NCBI RefSeq assembly: GCF_032484785.1
Contig: NZ_JAUETR010000001.1
Location: forward strand, 3,661,501-3,725,500
Length of the DNA: 64,000 nt
Reading direction: 5' to 3'
From: Bradyrhizobium sp. SZCCHNS1050
GTDB lineage: Bacteria; Pseudomonadota; Alphaproteobacteria; Rhizobiales; Xanthobacteraceae
Both the position numbers and the translations under genes were made by a program. Of this stretch, positions 54,870 through 63,337 are shown piece by piece. How positions within the stretch are numbered: the stretch's first letter is position 1; each line of letters begins with the position of its first letter. The notes under the pieces are model-generated. The model ran no database searches. It was not told the origin of the DNA and was given only the letters and a program-made list of their open reading frames with translations.

Positions 54870-55682
54870 ATGACCGTCGTTGAATATCTGCAGGCGCTGC
54901 TGGCGATGGCCGTGGCGATGTCGGTGCTGATGGGGCTCGCCTGGGTCGTGCAGCAGCGCACCGGCAACTCCGGCTGGGTCGACACGATCTGGACATTTTC
55001 CGTCGGGCTGGTCGGCGCCGCCGGCGCGATCTGGCCCGCCGGCGGCGCCGCCCCCAACGCGCGGCAGTGGCTGGTCGCGGTGCTGGTGGCGGTCTGGTCG
55101 CTGCGGCTCGGCGGCCATGTCGCAGCGCGCAGCCGCGGCATCTCCGACGATCCGCGCTACGCGGAGTTTGCCCGGCAATGGGGTGCGGCCGCACCGCGAA
55201 AGATGTTCCTGTTCCTGCAGCAGCAGGCCTGGGGCTCGATCCCGCTGGTGTTCGCGATGTTCGTCGCCGCCCATGCGCCGGCCGCCGAGCTTCGGCTGCA
55301 GGACTATCTCGGCATCCTCGTGCTGTTCGCAGGCATCGCCGGCGAGGGCGTCGCCGACGCTCAGCTCAAGGCGTTCCGCGCCGATCCTGCCAACAAGGGC
55401 AAGGTGTGCGACGTCGGCCTGTGGCGCTGGTCGCGCCATCCCAACTATTTCTTCGAGTGGGTGTGCTGGCTGTCCTATCCGGTCATCGCGCTGTCGTTCG
55501 ACCATCCGTGGGGCCTCGCCAGCCTGCTCGCGCCATTGTTCATGTACTGGATCCTGGTCCACGTCACCGGCATCCCGCCGCTGGAACAGCAGATGCTGCG
55601 CTCGCGCGGCGATCGCTACCGGGCCTATCAGGCGCGCACCAGCGCGTTCTTTCCCCTGCCGCCAAATCCTTTTACGAAGTAA
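54870..55682 (+). CDS. DUF1295 membrane protein
   Basis: This 270-residue membrane protein has about six helices and the late S-R-H-P-N-Y-F-F-E-W motif shared by steroid 5-alpha-reductase and isoprenylcysteine-methyltransferase-like enzymes (DUF1295). These motifs bind NADPH or SAM in relatives. The gene is 12 bases from the cyclopropane-synthase-like gene, so they probably modify the same acyl chain in the membrane. The exact reaction is not known. Confidence 0.88.
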   Translation: MTVVEYLQALLAMAVAMSVLMGLAWVVQQRTGNSGWVDTIWTFSVGLVGAAGAIWPAGGAAPNARQWLVAVLVAVWSLRLGGHVAARSRGISDDPRYAEFARQWGAAAPRKMFLFLQQQAWGSIPLVFAMFVAAHAPAAELRLQDYLGILVLFAGIAGEGVADAQLKAFRADPANKGKVCDVGLWRWSRHPNYFFEWVCWLSYPVIALSFDHPWGLASLLAPLFMYWILVHVTGIPPLEQQMLRSRGDRYRAYQARTSAFFPLPPNPFTK

Positions 55683-55694
55683 CGGAGCCACCGC

Positions 55695-56723
55695 ATGAGC
55701 TTCATCTCGACCATCATCGGCGCCGCCGAGCGCGTGCCGCTGCCCGATGCCGTCATCCGCTCCGCGATCTCCGAATTGTGCTCGCGCACGGCGGCGCGGC
55801 TCGGCGGGGCCGATGCGATGGGTGACCCAGAGTTCGCCCGCCTGCTGACGACGCGGCCGATCGCCGAGCATACCGACGCGGCGAACAGCCAGCACTATGA
55901 GGTGCCGGCGGCGTTCTTCGCCCGCGTGCTCGGGCCGAACCGCAAATACTCCTGCTGCTTCTACAAGGAGCCGGTCTCGACCCTGCGGGAGGCGGAGGAG
56001 GAGGCGCTGCGCCAGACCGTCGCCAATGCCGATCTCCAGGATGGCCAGACCATTCTGGAGCTCGGCTGCGGCTGGGGCTCGCTGTCGCTGTTCATGGCCC
56101 GGCAGTTCCCGCGTGCGAAGATCACGGCGGTCTCCAACTCGCACTCGCAGCGCCGCGCGATCGAGGAGATGGCGGCCGCGCGCGGCCTGCTCAACCTGCG
56201 GGTCGTCACCGCCGACATGAACGGGTTCGCTCCCGACGCGCGCTTTGATCGCATCGTCTCGGTCGAGATGTTCGAGCACATGATGAACTGGCGCGAGCTG
56301 CTGTCGCGGGTCAGATCATGGCTCGCGCCGGACGGCCGCCTGTTCATGCACATCTTCACCCACCGCACCGGATCCTACCTGTTCGACCGCAACGATCGCG
56401 AGGACTGGATCGCGCAGCACTTCTTCACCGGCGGCATCATGCCGAGCCACGGCCTGATCCGGCAGTACGCGGATCTGTTCGCGGTCGAGAAGGAATGGCG
56501 CTGGAGCGGCACGCATTATCAGCACACGGCACGGGACTGGCTCGCCAATTTCGATGCCGATTACAACCGCATCCTGCAGGTGCTGCAGCCGGTCTATGGC
56601 GACGACACGGCGCTGTGGATGCGCCGCTGGCGCTGGTTCTTCCTCGCCACCGCGGGTCTGTTCGGGCACGACGAAGGCCGTGAATGGGGCGTCAGTCACT
56701 ACCGCCTGCGGCCGGCGAACTAA
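55695..56723 (+). CDS. Cyclopropane-fatty-acyl-phospholipid synthase-like methyltransferase
   Basis: This 342-residue SAM-dependent enzyme has the H-Y-E-V-P-A-A-F-F start of the CFA-synthase family and the SAM-binding E-L-G-C-G-W-G-S-L-S. V-E-M-F-E-H-M follows in the active-site region. It modifies unsaturated acyl chains in phospholipids, making cyclopropane or methyl-branched products. The DUF1295 partner upstream could reduce a methylene intermediate, which is inference. Confidence 0.9.
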   Translation: MSFISTIIGAAERVPLPDAVIRSAISELCSRTAARLGGADAMGDPEFARLLTTRPIAEHTDAANSQHYEVPAAFFARVLGPNRKYSCCFYKEPVSTLREAEEEALRQTVANADLQDGQTILELGCGWGSLSLFMARQFPRAKITAVSNSHSQRRAIEEMAAARGLLNLRVVTADMNGFAPDARFDRIVSVEMFEHMMNWRELLSRVRSWLAPDGRLFMHIFTHRTGSYLFDRNDREDWIAQHFFTGGIMPSHGLIRQYADLFAVEKEWRWSGTHYQHTARDWLANFDADYNRILQVLQPVYGDDTALWMRRWRWFFLATAGLFGHDEGREWGVSHYRLRPAN

Positions 56724-57007
56724 TTTGTTCGCTGCGGCGGGATGCCGCAGTGCTGGAGGGGGATTCGCGTTTCGCTCCGCGGAACCTGCTGGGAACCTGC
56801 TGCCACAAAGCACTCACAATTAGGTGAGTCCCGAAAAAGCTTGATCTATCAGTTATGTAGTTCGTGTGACATCAAGCCGCCCGGGTTTCGCGTTGCGTCG
56901 CAGCAGCTCTTTTCTATGTTGCAGCAAGGCGAGCGCCAGAATGGCGCCATGACTGGGCCATCCGGTCGACTGTTTTCATCATCATCATCGAGGGGGCTCC
57001 TCCACGC

Positions 57008-58204
57008 ATGTCACGTTTTCGCGCGTCGCTGGTCAGCAGTGCATTGATGCTCGCGGCCGCCGCGCCGCTGCTGGCCGGCTGTAACGACCCCATCCAGGCT
57101 CAGGCCTCCGCCAATGAGCAGATCGTCATTCCGGACGTCGGCATCGTGACCGTCGAGCAGAAGGCGCGAGCGATCGTGCGCGAGCTGCCCGGCCGCATCG
57201 CGCCGACCCGCGTCTCCGACGTCCGTCCGCGCGTCTCGGGCATCATCGTCGAGCGGCTGTTCCGCCAGGGCAGCGAGGTCAAGGCGGGCGATCCGCTCTA
57301 TCGCATCGATCCGAAGCCGTTCGAGGTGGAGATCCTGTCGAGCCGGGCGGCGCTGGCCAAGGCCGAGGCGGTGCATGAGCGCGCGGTGCAGCAGGCCCAC
57401 CGCATCAGCCTGCTGTTCAAGGAGCGCGCAGCCCCGGCGGTCGAGAACGAGAAGGCGATCTCGACCGAGCGCGAGGCAGCGGCCGACATCGAGGCCCGCA
57501 AGGCCGATCTTGCGCGTGCCCAGCTCAATCTCGACTATGCGACCGTGCGCGCGCCGATCGACGGCATCGTCGGCGCGGCCCAGGTCAGCGAGGGCGCCAT
57601 CGCGGTCCAGAACGAGACCTCGCTGGTCACGATCCAGCAGCTCGATCCGATCTATGCCGACTTCACCCAGTCGGTGAGCGAGCTCAACCGCCTGCGCCGG
57701 GCGTTCGAGTCCGGCGACCTCGACCAGATCGCGCCCGACGCGATCAAGGTCCGTCTCGTGCTCGACGACGGCACGCCGTATTCGATTCCGGGCAAGCTCC
57801 TGTTCTCCGACGCCAAGGTCGATGCCGCCACCGGTCAGGTCACCTTGCGCGGCGAGTTCGCCAATCCGAAGCGCGAGCTCCTGCCGGGCATGTATGTCCG
57901 CGTCCGCATCGAGCAGGGCATCGACAGCGACTCCGTCGGCGTGCCGCAGCAGGCGGTGCAGCGCAACGCGGCCGGCGGGTCCGAGGTCTACGTCATCCGC
58001 GACGACAACCGCGCGATCGCCAGGCCGGTGCGCACCGGCCCGACCCAGGATGGCCTGGTGCTGATCACCGACGGTCTGCGCGCCGGCGACAAGGTCGTGG
58101 TGGACGGCTTCCAGAAGTTCGCCGCCGGCGACAGGGTCGCGCCGCAGGTCTGGACCGAGGTCAGCGCCGCGACGCAGCTCGAATCGAAGTCGGCGACGCG
58201 GTAA
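57008..58204 (+). CDS. RND efflux periplasmic adaptor (AcrA/MexA family) lipoprotein
   Basis: The 398-residue membrane-fusion protein has a lipoprotein signal ending L-L-A-G-C (C25). It continues with the lipoyl/beta-barrel region (V-R-P-R-V-S-G-I-I-V-E-R-L-F) and a helical hairpin (about 95-165). The L-N-L-D-Y-A-T-V-R-A-P-I-D-G motif follows. It links the inner-membrane pump encoded next to an outer-membrane channel. No outer-membrane factor gene follows, so a shared TolC-like protein would be used. No TetR regulator is adjacent. Confidence 0.93.
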   Translation: MSRFRASLVSSALMLAAAAPLLAGCNDPIQAQASANEQIVIPDVGIVTVEQKARAIVRELPGRIAPTRVSDVRPRVSGIIVERLFRQGSEVKAGDPLYRIDPKPFEVEILSSRAALAKAEAVHERAVQQAHRISLLFKERAAPAVENEKAISTEREAAADIEARKADLARAQLNLDYATVRAPIDGIVGAAQVSEGAIAVQNETSLVTIQQLDPIYADFTQSVSELNRLRRAFESGDLDQIAPDAIKVRLVLDDGTPYSIPGKLLFSDAKVDAATGQVTLRGEFANPKRELLPGMYVRVRIEQGIDSDSVGVPQQAVQRNAAGGSEVYVIRDDNRAIARPVRTGPTQDGLVLITDGLRAGDKVVVDGFQKFAAGDRVAPQVWTEVSAATQLESKSATR

Positions 58205-58210
58205 GTCGCC

Positions 58211-61200
58211 ATGCCGAGCTTCTTCATCGACAGGCCGATCTTCGCCTGGGTGGTCGCGCTGTTCATCTGCCTGATCGGCGCGATCGCGATTCCGCTGCTG
58301 GCGGTGGCGCAATATCCGATCATCGCGCCGCCCTCGATCTCGATCTCGACCAGCTACCCCGGCGCGTCGCCGGAGAATCTCTACAACAGCGTGACGCGGC
58401 TGATCGAGGAGGAGCTCAACGGCGCCTCCGGCATTCTCAACTTCGAATCCACCAGCGATTCGCTCGGCCAGGTCGAGATCACGGCGAACTTCGTGCCGGG
58501 CACGTCGACCAATGACGCCTCGGTCGAGGTGCAGAACCGCCTCAAGCGTGTCGAGGCGCGGCTGCCGCGCGCCGTCATCCAGCAGGGCATCCTGGTCGAG
58601 GAAGCCTCCGCCGCCGTGCTGCAGATCATCACGCTGCAGTCGACCGACGGCAGCCTCGACGAGGTCGGGCTCGGCGACTTCATGATCCGCAACGTGCTCG
58701 GCGAAATCCGGCGCATTCCCGGCGTCGGCCGCGCCACGCTGTATTCGACCGAGCGCTCGCTGCGCGTCTGGCTCGATCCCGCCAAGCTGATCGGCTACGG
58801 CCTCACTGCCGACGACGTCACCAAGGCGATCGGCGCGCAGAACGCGCAGGTCGCCTCGGGCAGCATCGGCGCCGAGCCCGCGACGACCTCGCAGCGCACC
58901 TCGGCGCTGGTGCTGGTCAAGGGCCAGCTCGATTCGCCCGACGAGTTCGGATCGATCATCCTGCGTGCCAATCCCGATGGCTCGACGGTGCGGCTGCGCG
59001 ATGTCGCGCGCGTCGAAATCGGCGGCCTCAGCTATCAGTTCAACACCCGCCTCAACGGCAGGCCGACCGCGGGTCTCTCGGTGCTGCTGTCGCCGACCGG
59101 CAATGCGCTGGCGACCGCGAGCGCGGTCGAGGCCAAGATGAAGGAGCTGTCGCGCTTCTTCCCCTCCAACATCAGCTATGAGATCCCCTACGACATCACG
59201 CCGGTGGTGAAGGCGTCGATCAAGCGGGTGCTGATGACCCTGGTCGAAGCCGTGGTGCTGGTGTTCGTGGTGATGTTCCTGTTCCTGCAGAACATCCGCT
59301 ACACCATCATTCCGACCATCGTGGTGCCCGTGGCGCTGCTCGGCACCTGCGCAACGCTGATGCTGGTCGGCTACTCCATCAACATGCTGACGATGTTCGG
59401 CATGGTGCTCGCGGTCGGCATCCTCGTCGACGACGCCATCGTCGTGGTCGAGAACGTCGAGCGCATCATGACCGAGGAGGGGCTGTCGCCGAAGGAGGCG
59501 ACGCGCAAGGCGATGGGCCAGATCACCGGCGCCATCATCGGCATCACGCTGGTGCTGATGGCGGTGTTCGTGCCGATGGCGTTCTTCCCCGGCTCGGTCG
59601 GCATCATCTATCGGCAGTTCTCGGTCACCATGGTGGCGGCGATCGGCTTCTCGGCGCTGCTGGCGCTGTCGCTGACCCCGGCGTTGTGCGCGACGCTGCT
59701 GAAGCCGGTCACGGCCGGCCACGGCCACGCAAAGAAGGGTGTGTTCGGCTGGTTCAACCGCTTCATGGACAACAGCCGCAACCGCTACACCGGCGTGGTC
59801 GGCGGCGCGCTGAAGCGCACCGGACGGCTGATGCTGATCTATGCGATCTTCCTGGTCGGGCTGACCTTCGCCTTCATCCAACTGCCCGGCGGCTTCCTGC
59901 CGGTCGACGACCAGGGCTTCATCACCACCGACGTGCAGACGCCGGCGGATTCCTCCTACGCGCGGACGCAAGCCGCGGTGGAGGCAGTCGAGAAGTATCT
60001 GGCCAAGCGCGAGGGCATCGACGATGTCACCTTCCTCACCGGCTTCAGCTATGCCGGCCAGGGCGTCAACACCGCGCAGGCCTTCATTTCGCTGAAGGAC
60101 TGGTCGGAGCGCGGCAAGCGTGACAGCGCCGCGGCGCTGGTCGCCGACATCAATCGCGATCTCGCCGGCTTGCGCGACGCCAAGATCACCGCGCTGCAGC
60201 CGCCGCCGATCGACAATCTCGGCAACTCCTCGGGCTTCAGCTTCCGCCTGCAGGATCGCGGCCAGAAGGGCTATGCTGCGCTGACCGCTGCCGCCGACCA
60301 GCTGATCGCGGAAGCCAATGCGAGCCCGGTGCTGCAGAAGGTCTATGTCGAGGGTCTTCCGCCGGGACCCCAGATCAATCTGATGATCGACCGCGAGAAG
60401 GCCGGCGCCTTCGGCGTCACCTTCGAGGACATCAACACCACGATCTCGACCAATCTCGGCTCTACTTACGTGAACGACTTCCCGAACCGTGGCCGCATGC
60501 AGCGCGTCGTCGTCCAGGCCGATCGCATCAGCCGCATGAACGCGGACGAGATCCTCAACTACAGCGTCAAGAACACCAAGGGCCAGCTGGTGCCGTTCTC
60601 GTCCTTTGCTACCATCCAGTGGGCGAAGGGGCCGACCCAGATCGCCGGCTTCAACTACTATCCGGCCATCCGCATCTCCGGCGAGGCCAAGCCGGGCTAC
60701 ACCTCGGGCGACGCGCTCAAGGAGATGGAGCGCCTCGCCGGCAAGCTGCCGCGTGGCTTCGGCTATGAATGGACCGGACAGTCGTTGCAGGAGAAGCTGT
60801 CGGGTTCGCAGGCGCCGCTGCTGCTCGGTCTCTCGGCGCTGGTCGTGTTCCTGTGTCTCGCTGCGCTCTACGAGAGCTGGACGATCCCGCTCGCGGTGCT
60901 CTTGACCGTGCCGCTCGGCATCCTCGGCGCCGTCGTCGCCGCCAATCTGCGCGGCCTGTCCAACGACGTGTACTTCACGGTGGCGCTGATCACCATCATC
61001 GGTCTCGCCGCCAAGGACGCGATCCTGATCATCGAGTTCGCCAAGGATCTGCGCGCCCACGGCAAGCCGCTGGTCGCGGCGACGATCGAGGCCTGCTCCT
61101 TGCGCTTCCGCCCGATCATCATGACCGGTCTCGCCTTCGTCTGCGGCGTGCTTCCGATGTCGATGGCGACGGGCGCCGGCGGTGCCAGCCAGCAGGCGCT

Positions 61201-61366
61201 CGGCACCAATGTGATGGGCGGCATGATCGCGGTGGTGATCCTGGCGCTGTTGATGGTCCCCGTGTTCTTCGTCTCGGTCCAGCGCGTGCTCGCGGGGGAT
61301 CGGGAGAAGACGGAGCCGGTGGCGGAGCTTGAGGCTTATGGGCCGCCGGCACCGGCGAAGCCGTGA
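58211..61366 (+). CDS. RND efflux pump, inner-membrane transporter (AcrB/HAE1 family)
   Basis: The 1051-residue proton-driven pump opens with M-P-S-F-F-I-D-R-P-I-F-A-W-V, the exact HAE1 N-terminus. It has 12 helices in two halves, each with a large periplasmic loop, and the helix-4 proton-relay segment G-I-L-V-D-D-A-I-V-V-V-E-N. It exports drugs or toxic hydrophobic compounds with the adaptor and an outer-membrane channel. It starts six bases after the adaptor stop. A hairpin follows at 61427. Confidence 0.94.
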   Translation: MPSFFIDRPIFAWVVALFICLIGAIAIPLLAVAQYPIIAPPSISISTSYPGASPENLYNSVTRLIEEELNGASGILNFESTSDSLGQVEITANFVPGTSTNDASVEVQNRLKRVEARLPRAVIQQGILVEEASAAVLQIITLQSTDGSLDEVGLGDFMIRNVLGEIRRIPGVGRATLYSTERSLRVWLDPAKLIGYGLTADDVTKAIGAQNAQVASGSIGAEPATTSQRTSALVLVKGQLDSPDEFGSIILRANPDGSTVRLRDVARVEIGGLSYQFNTRLNGRPTAGLSVLLSPTGNALATASAVEAKMKELSRFFPSNISYEIPYDITPVVKASIKRVLMTLVEAVVLVFVVMFLFLQNIRYTIIPTIVVPVALLGTCATLMLVGYSINMLTMFGMVLAVGILVDDAIVVVENVERIMTEEGLSPKEATRKAMGQITGAIIGITLVLMAVFVPMAFFPGSVGIIYRQFSVTMVAAIGFSALLALSLTPALCATLLKPVTAGHGHAKKGVFGWFNRFMDNSRNRYTGVVGGALKRTGRLMLIYAIFLVGLTFAFIQLPGGFLPVDDQGFITTDVQTPADSSYARTQAAVEAVEKYLAKREGIDDVTFLTGFSYAGQGVNTAQAFISLKDWSERGKRDSAAALVADINRDLAGLRDAKITALQPPPIDNLGNSSGFSFRLQDRGQKGYAALTAAADQLIAEANASPVLQKVYVEGLPPGPQINLMIDREKAGAFGVTFEDINTTISTNLGSTYVNDFPNRGRMQRVVVQADRISRMNADEILNYSVKNTKGQLVPFSSFATIQWAKGPTQIAGFNYYPAIRISGEAKPGYTSGDALKEMERLAGKLPRGFGYEWTGQSLQEKLSGSQAPLLLGLSALVVFLCLAALYESWTIPLAVLLTVPLGILGAVVAANLRGLSNDVYFTVALITIIGLAAKDAILIIEFAKDLRAHGKPLVAATIEACSLRFRPIIMTGLAFVCGVLPMSMATGAGGASQQALGTNVMGGMIAVVILALLMVPVFFVSVQRVLAGDREKTEPVAELEAYGPPAPAKP

Positions 61367-61426
61367 GTGAGGTCGAATAGGCCTTTTTCGGAGGATTGTG
61401 CTGCGGTCTTGCCTCGCAGGCGGTCC

Positions 61427-61455
61427 GCTCCCCTCTCCGCAAGGGGGAGGGGAGC
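61427..61455. terminator. GC-rich hairpin after the RND operon
   Basis: GCTCCCCTCTCC-GCAA-GGGGGAGGGGAGC forms a strong stem 60 bases after the pump stop. No clear T-run follows, so it may be a repeat-derived stem-loop related to the CTCCCC-type element at 52010. Confidence 0.4.
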
Positions 61456-61551
61456 ACACCGCTCGTGCCGGGAGAACGGAACTCCACCGACGCCGGCTGG
61501 AGTTCGCCACTCTCCGCGTGTATGCTCCCACAGCATGTAAACGGTCACGGC

Positions 61552-62148
61552 ATGTCGATGGTCTCTCGCAAATCTGTCTTCGCAATCGCGCTTGCTGGTC
61601 TCTCCTTCGTCAGCCACGCGGCTCACGCCCAATCAGGTCCCGTCAAATACTGGCTGCCGGGCTGGCCGGTCGGCTTCAGCGATGCCGGCAGCCTCGACTC
61701 CTACGGCAACTTTCCGAGCTTCACGACGAACGGCAGCGACAGCGGCTTCTTCGCGCGGCGCTACAGCGTGACGAACAATTGGGCGGCGCTTTCGGGAGTC
61801 GGCCTGAGCTCGAACATCGTCAATCGCTATGGGGCGCTCGGCTCGTACACCACCGAGGGCGCGCAGTACGGCTACACGTTCAAGAGCGGGGTCAGCCTCT
61901 ACGGCGGCTTCGACACGCTGAAATACAATCCCGGCCTGGGCGGCCCGTTCGCAACATTCGACGGACGCTCGACGTCTACGCCGGCCTACGCGATCAATGG
62001 CGGCGTCGAGTTCAAGCCGACGTCCAATGTCAGCCTGTCGCTCGGCTTCAGCTATGCCGGCCAGTCGTCCGATCGCATCGACAGCGACATCAATTCCCCG
62101 GCATTGCCCGGCGCGACGCCGCAGGCGTTCACCAGCGGGCGCAGATAG
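61552..62148 (+). CDS. Small outer-membrane beta-barrel-like protein
   Basis: This 198-residue exported protein has a signal peptide ending S-H-A-A-H-A-Q. The mature part is rich in Gly, Ser, Asn and Tyr with alternating hydrophobic strands (Q-Y-G-Y-T-F-K-S-G-V-S-L-Y-G-G-F). That fits an opacity-type small porin or barrel. It ends F-T-S-G-R-R rather than with an aromatic residue, which is unusual for a barrel terminus. The function is unknown. Confidence 0.7.
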   Translation: MSMVSRKSVFAIALAGLSFVSHAAHAQSGPVKYWLPGWPVGFSDAGSLDSYGNFPSFTTNGSDSGFFARRYSVTNNWAALSGVGLSSNIVNRYGALGSYTTEGAQYGYTFKSGVSLYGGFDTLKYNPGLGGPFATFDGRSTSTPAYAINGGVEFKPTSNVSLSLGFSYAGQSSDRIDSDINSPALPGATPQAFTSGRR

Positions 62149-62206
62149 CGTTCAGGCTGTAGATAGCTTTCCGGCGGTAGAGCTCGGCCGCCAACTCCAT
62201 CCTCGG

Positions 62207-62351
62207 CGTCGTCCCGGACAAGCGCGCGTATGCGCGCGCAGATCCGGGACCCATACCCCCAGGGAGATGTTTGAGGCGCGCAGGTCGCCCCATCTCGCTC
62301 CATCAGAACAGCCGGTGGTTATGGGTCCCGGCTCAAGGCCGGGACGACACC
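62207..62351. repeat. Palindromic repeat, CGTCCCGGAC...GATCCGGGACCCATA family (copy 2)
   Basis: CGTCGTCCCGGACAAG at the left and GGCTCAAGGCCGGGACGACACC at the right are inverted. GATCCGGGACCCATAC lies at 62241 and GTATGGGTCCCGG-like sequence on the way back. Same order as the copy at 13904-14058. It sits between the barrel-like gene and the phosphatase gene, which converge here. Confidence 0.75.
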
Positions 62352-62416
62352 GTATGTGACGCGAGCGGTGTGGCATTCTATAAGAAGGCGAACGGCGTGG
62401 CCGCGCAGAATCAAAA

Positions 62417-63208
62417 CTACGCCGCCGCCTTCAGCACCTTCACGAGCTCGCGGTGAATGACCTCGTTGCCGCACACGACGTGCCCAGTCGCCAGCGCGTC
62501 TTCCTTGCCGTCGATGCCCGATACGGTGCCGCCGGCCTCGCGCACCATGATCAGGCCGGCCGCGATGTCCCAGGGCTGCAGGTCGCGTTCCCAATAGGCG
62601 TCGAAGCGACCGGCGGCGACGAAGGCGAGGTCGAGCGAGGCGGCGCCGAAGCGGCGGAGCCCTGCGACCTTGACCTGCAGCGAGGTCATCTCGCGCAGGA
62701 ACAGCTGGTGGTCGCCGCGGCCGATATGCGGCAGGCCGCAGGCGATGACGCATTCATGGAGCTGGCGCCGTGCGGCGACGCGCAGCCGCTGGTCGTTGAG
62801 GAACGCGCCCTTGCCGCGCTCGGCGATGTAGAGCTCGTCATTGGCGGGATTGTAGATCACGCCGGCGATCACGGTGTCCTCGCGCTGGAGCGCGATCGAG
62901 ATCGCGAATTGCGGGATGCCGTGCAGGAAGTTGGTGGTGCCGTCGAGCGGATCGACGATCCAGGTGTGCGACTTGTCGCTGCCTTCCCGCTTGCCGCCCT
63001 CCTCGCCGAGAAAGCCGTAGCCGGGCCGGGCCTTGGAGAGGTCCTCGTACAGCATCTCCTCGGCCTTCTTGTCGGCGCGCGAGACGAAGTTCGCCGGGCC
63101 CTTCAGCGACACCTGCAGGTGCTCGATCTCGCCGAGATCGCGCTTGAGGTTGCGGCCGGCGCGGCGCGCGGCCTTGACCATGACATTGATGAGGGCGGAA
63201 TGGATCAT
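62417..63208 (-). CDS. suhB: Inositol monophosphatase family protein (SuhB-like)
   Basis: This 263-residue magnesium-dependent phosphatase has the W-I-V-D-P-L-D-G-T-T-N-F motif (D86-F94) and the second site in P-W-D-I-A-A-G. These are the metal-binding hallmarks. The product is inositol or another small sugar phosphate; SuhB in other bacteria also acts on rRNA processing. The ATG at 63208 fits family starts (M-I-H-S-A-L-I-N-V-M-V-K-A-A-R). Upstream sequence in the same frame has no similarity. Confidence 0.9.
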   Translation of the reverse strand: MIHSALINVMVKAARRAGRNLKRDLGEIEHLQVSLKGPANFVSRADKKAEEMLYEDLSKARPGYGFLGEEGGKREGSDKSHTWIVDPLDGTTNFLHGIPQFAISIALQREDTVIAGVIYNPANDELYIAERGKGAFLNDQRLRVAARRQLHECVIACGLPHIGRGDHQLFLREMTSLQVKVAGLRRFGAASLDLAFVAAGRFDAYWERDLQPWDIAAGLIMVREAGGTVSGIDGKEDALATGHVVCGNEVIHRELVKVLKAAA

Positions 63209-63337
63209 GAGCTCGATGCGCTGGGCTGACCGCACCTCGCGGTGCGCGCCTTCCCCGGAAGCGGACGAAGGCGGGTGAAATGGCTGGCTGTGGGTGCCCT
63301 GCCGGGGCCGCCGCGTCAAGGCCGGATCAGCGGCCGG

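Noticed and set aside
57011..61585. A 1524-residue minus-strand frame antisense to the RND genes
   Set aside because: Its Arg/Asp/Ala/His-rich composition and lack of any domain mark it as a shadow of the pump and adaptor genes.
61552..62162. Possible frameshift at the end of the barrel-like gene, because another frame ends I-A-F-R-L
   Set aside because: The current end gives a normal length, and I recall related proteins with a G-R-R-type end. One short tail is not enough evidence.
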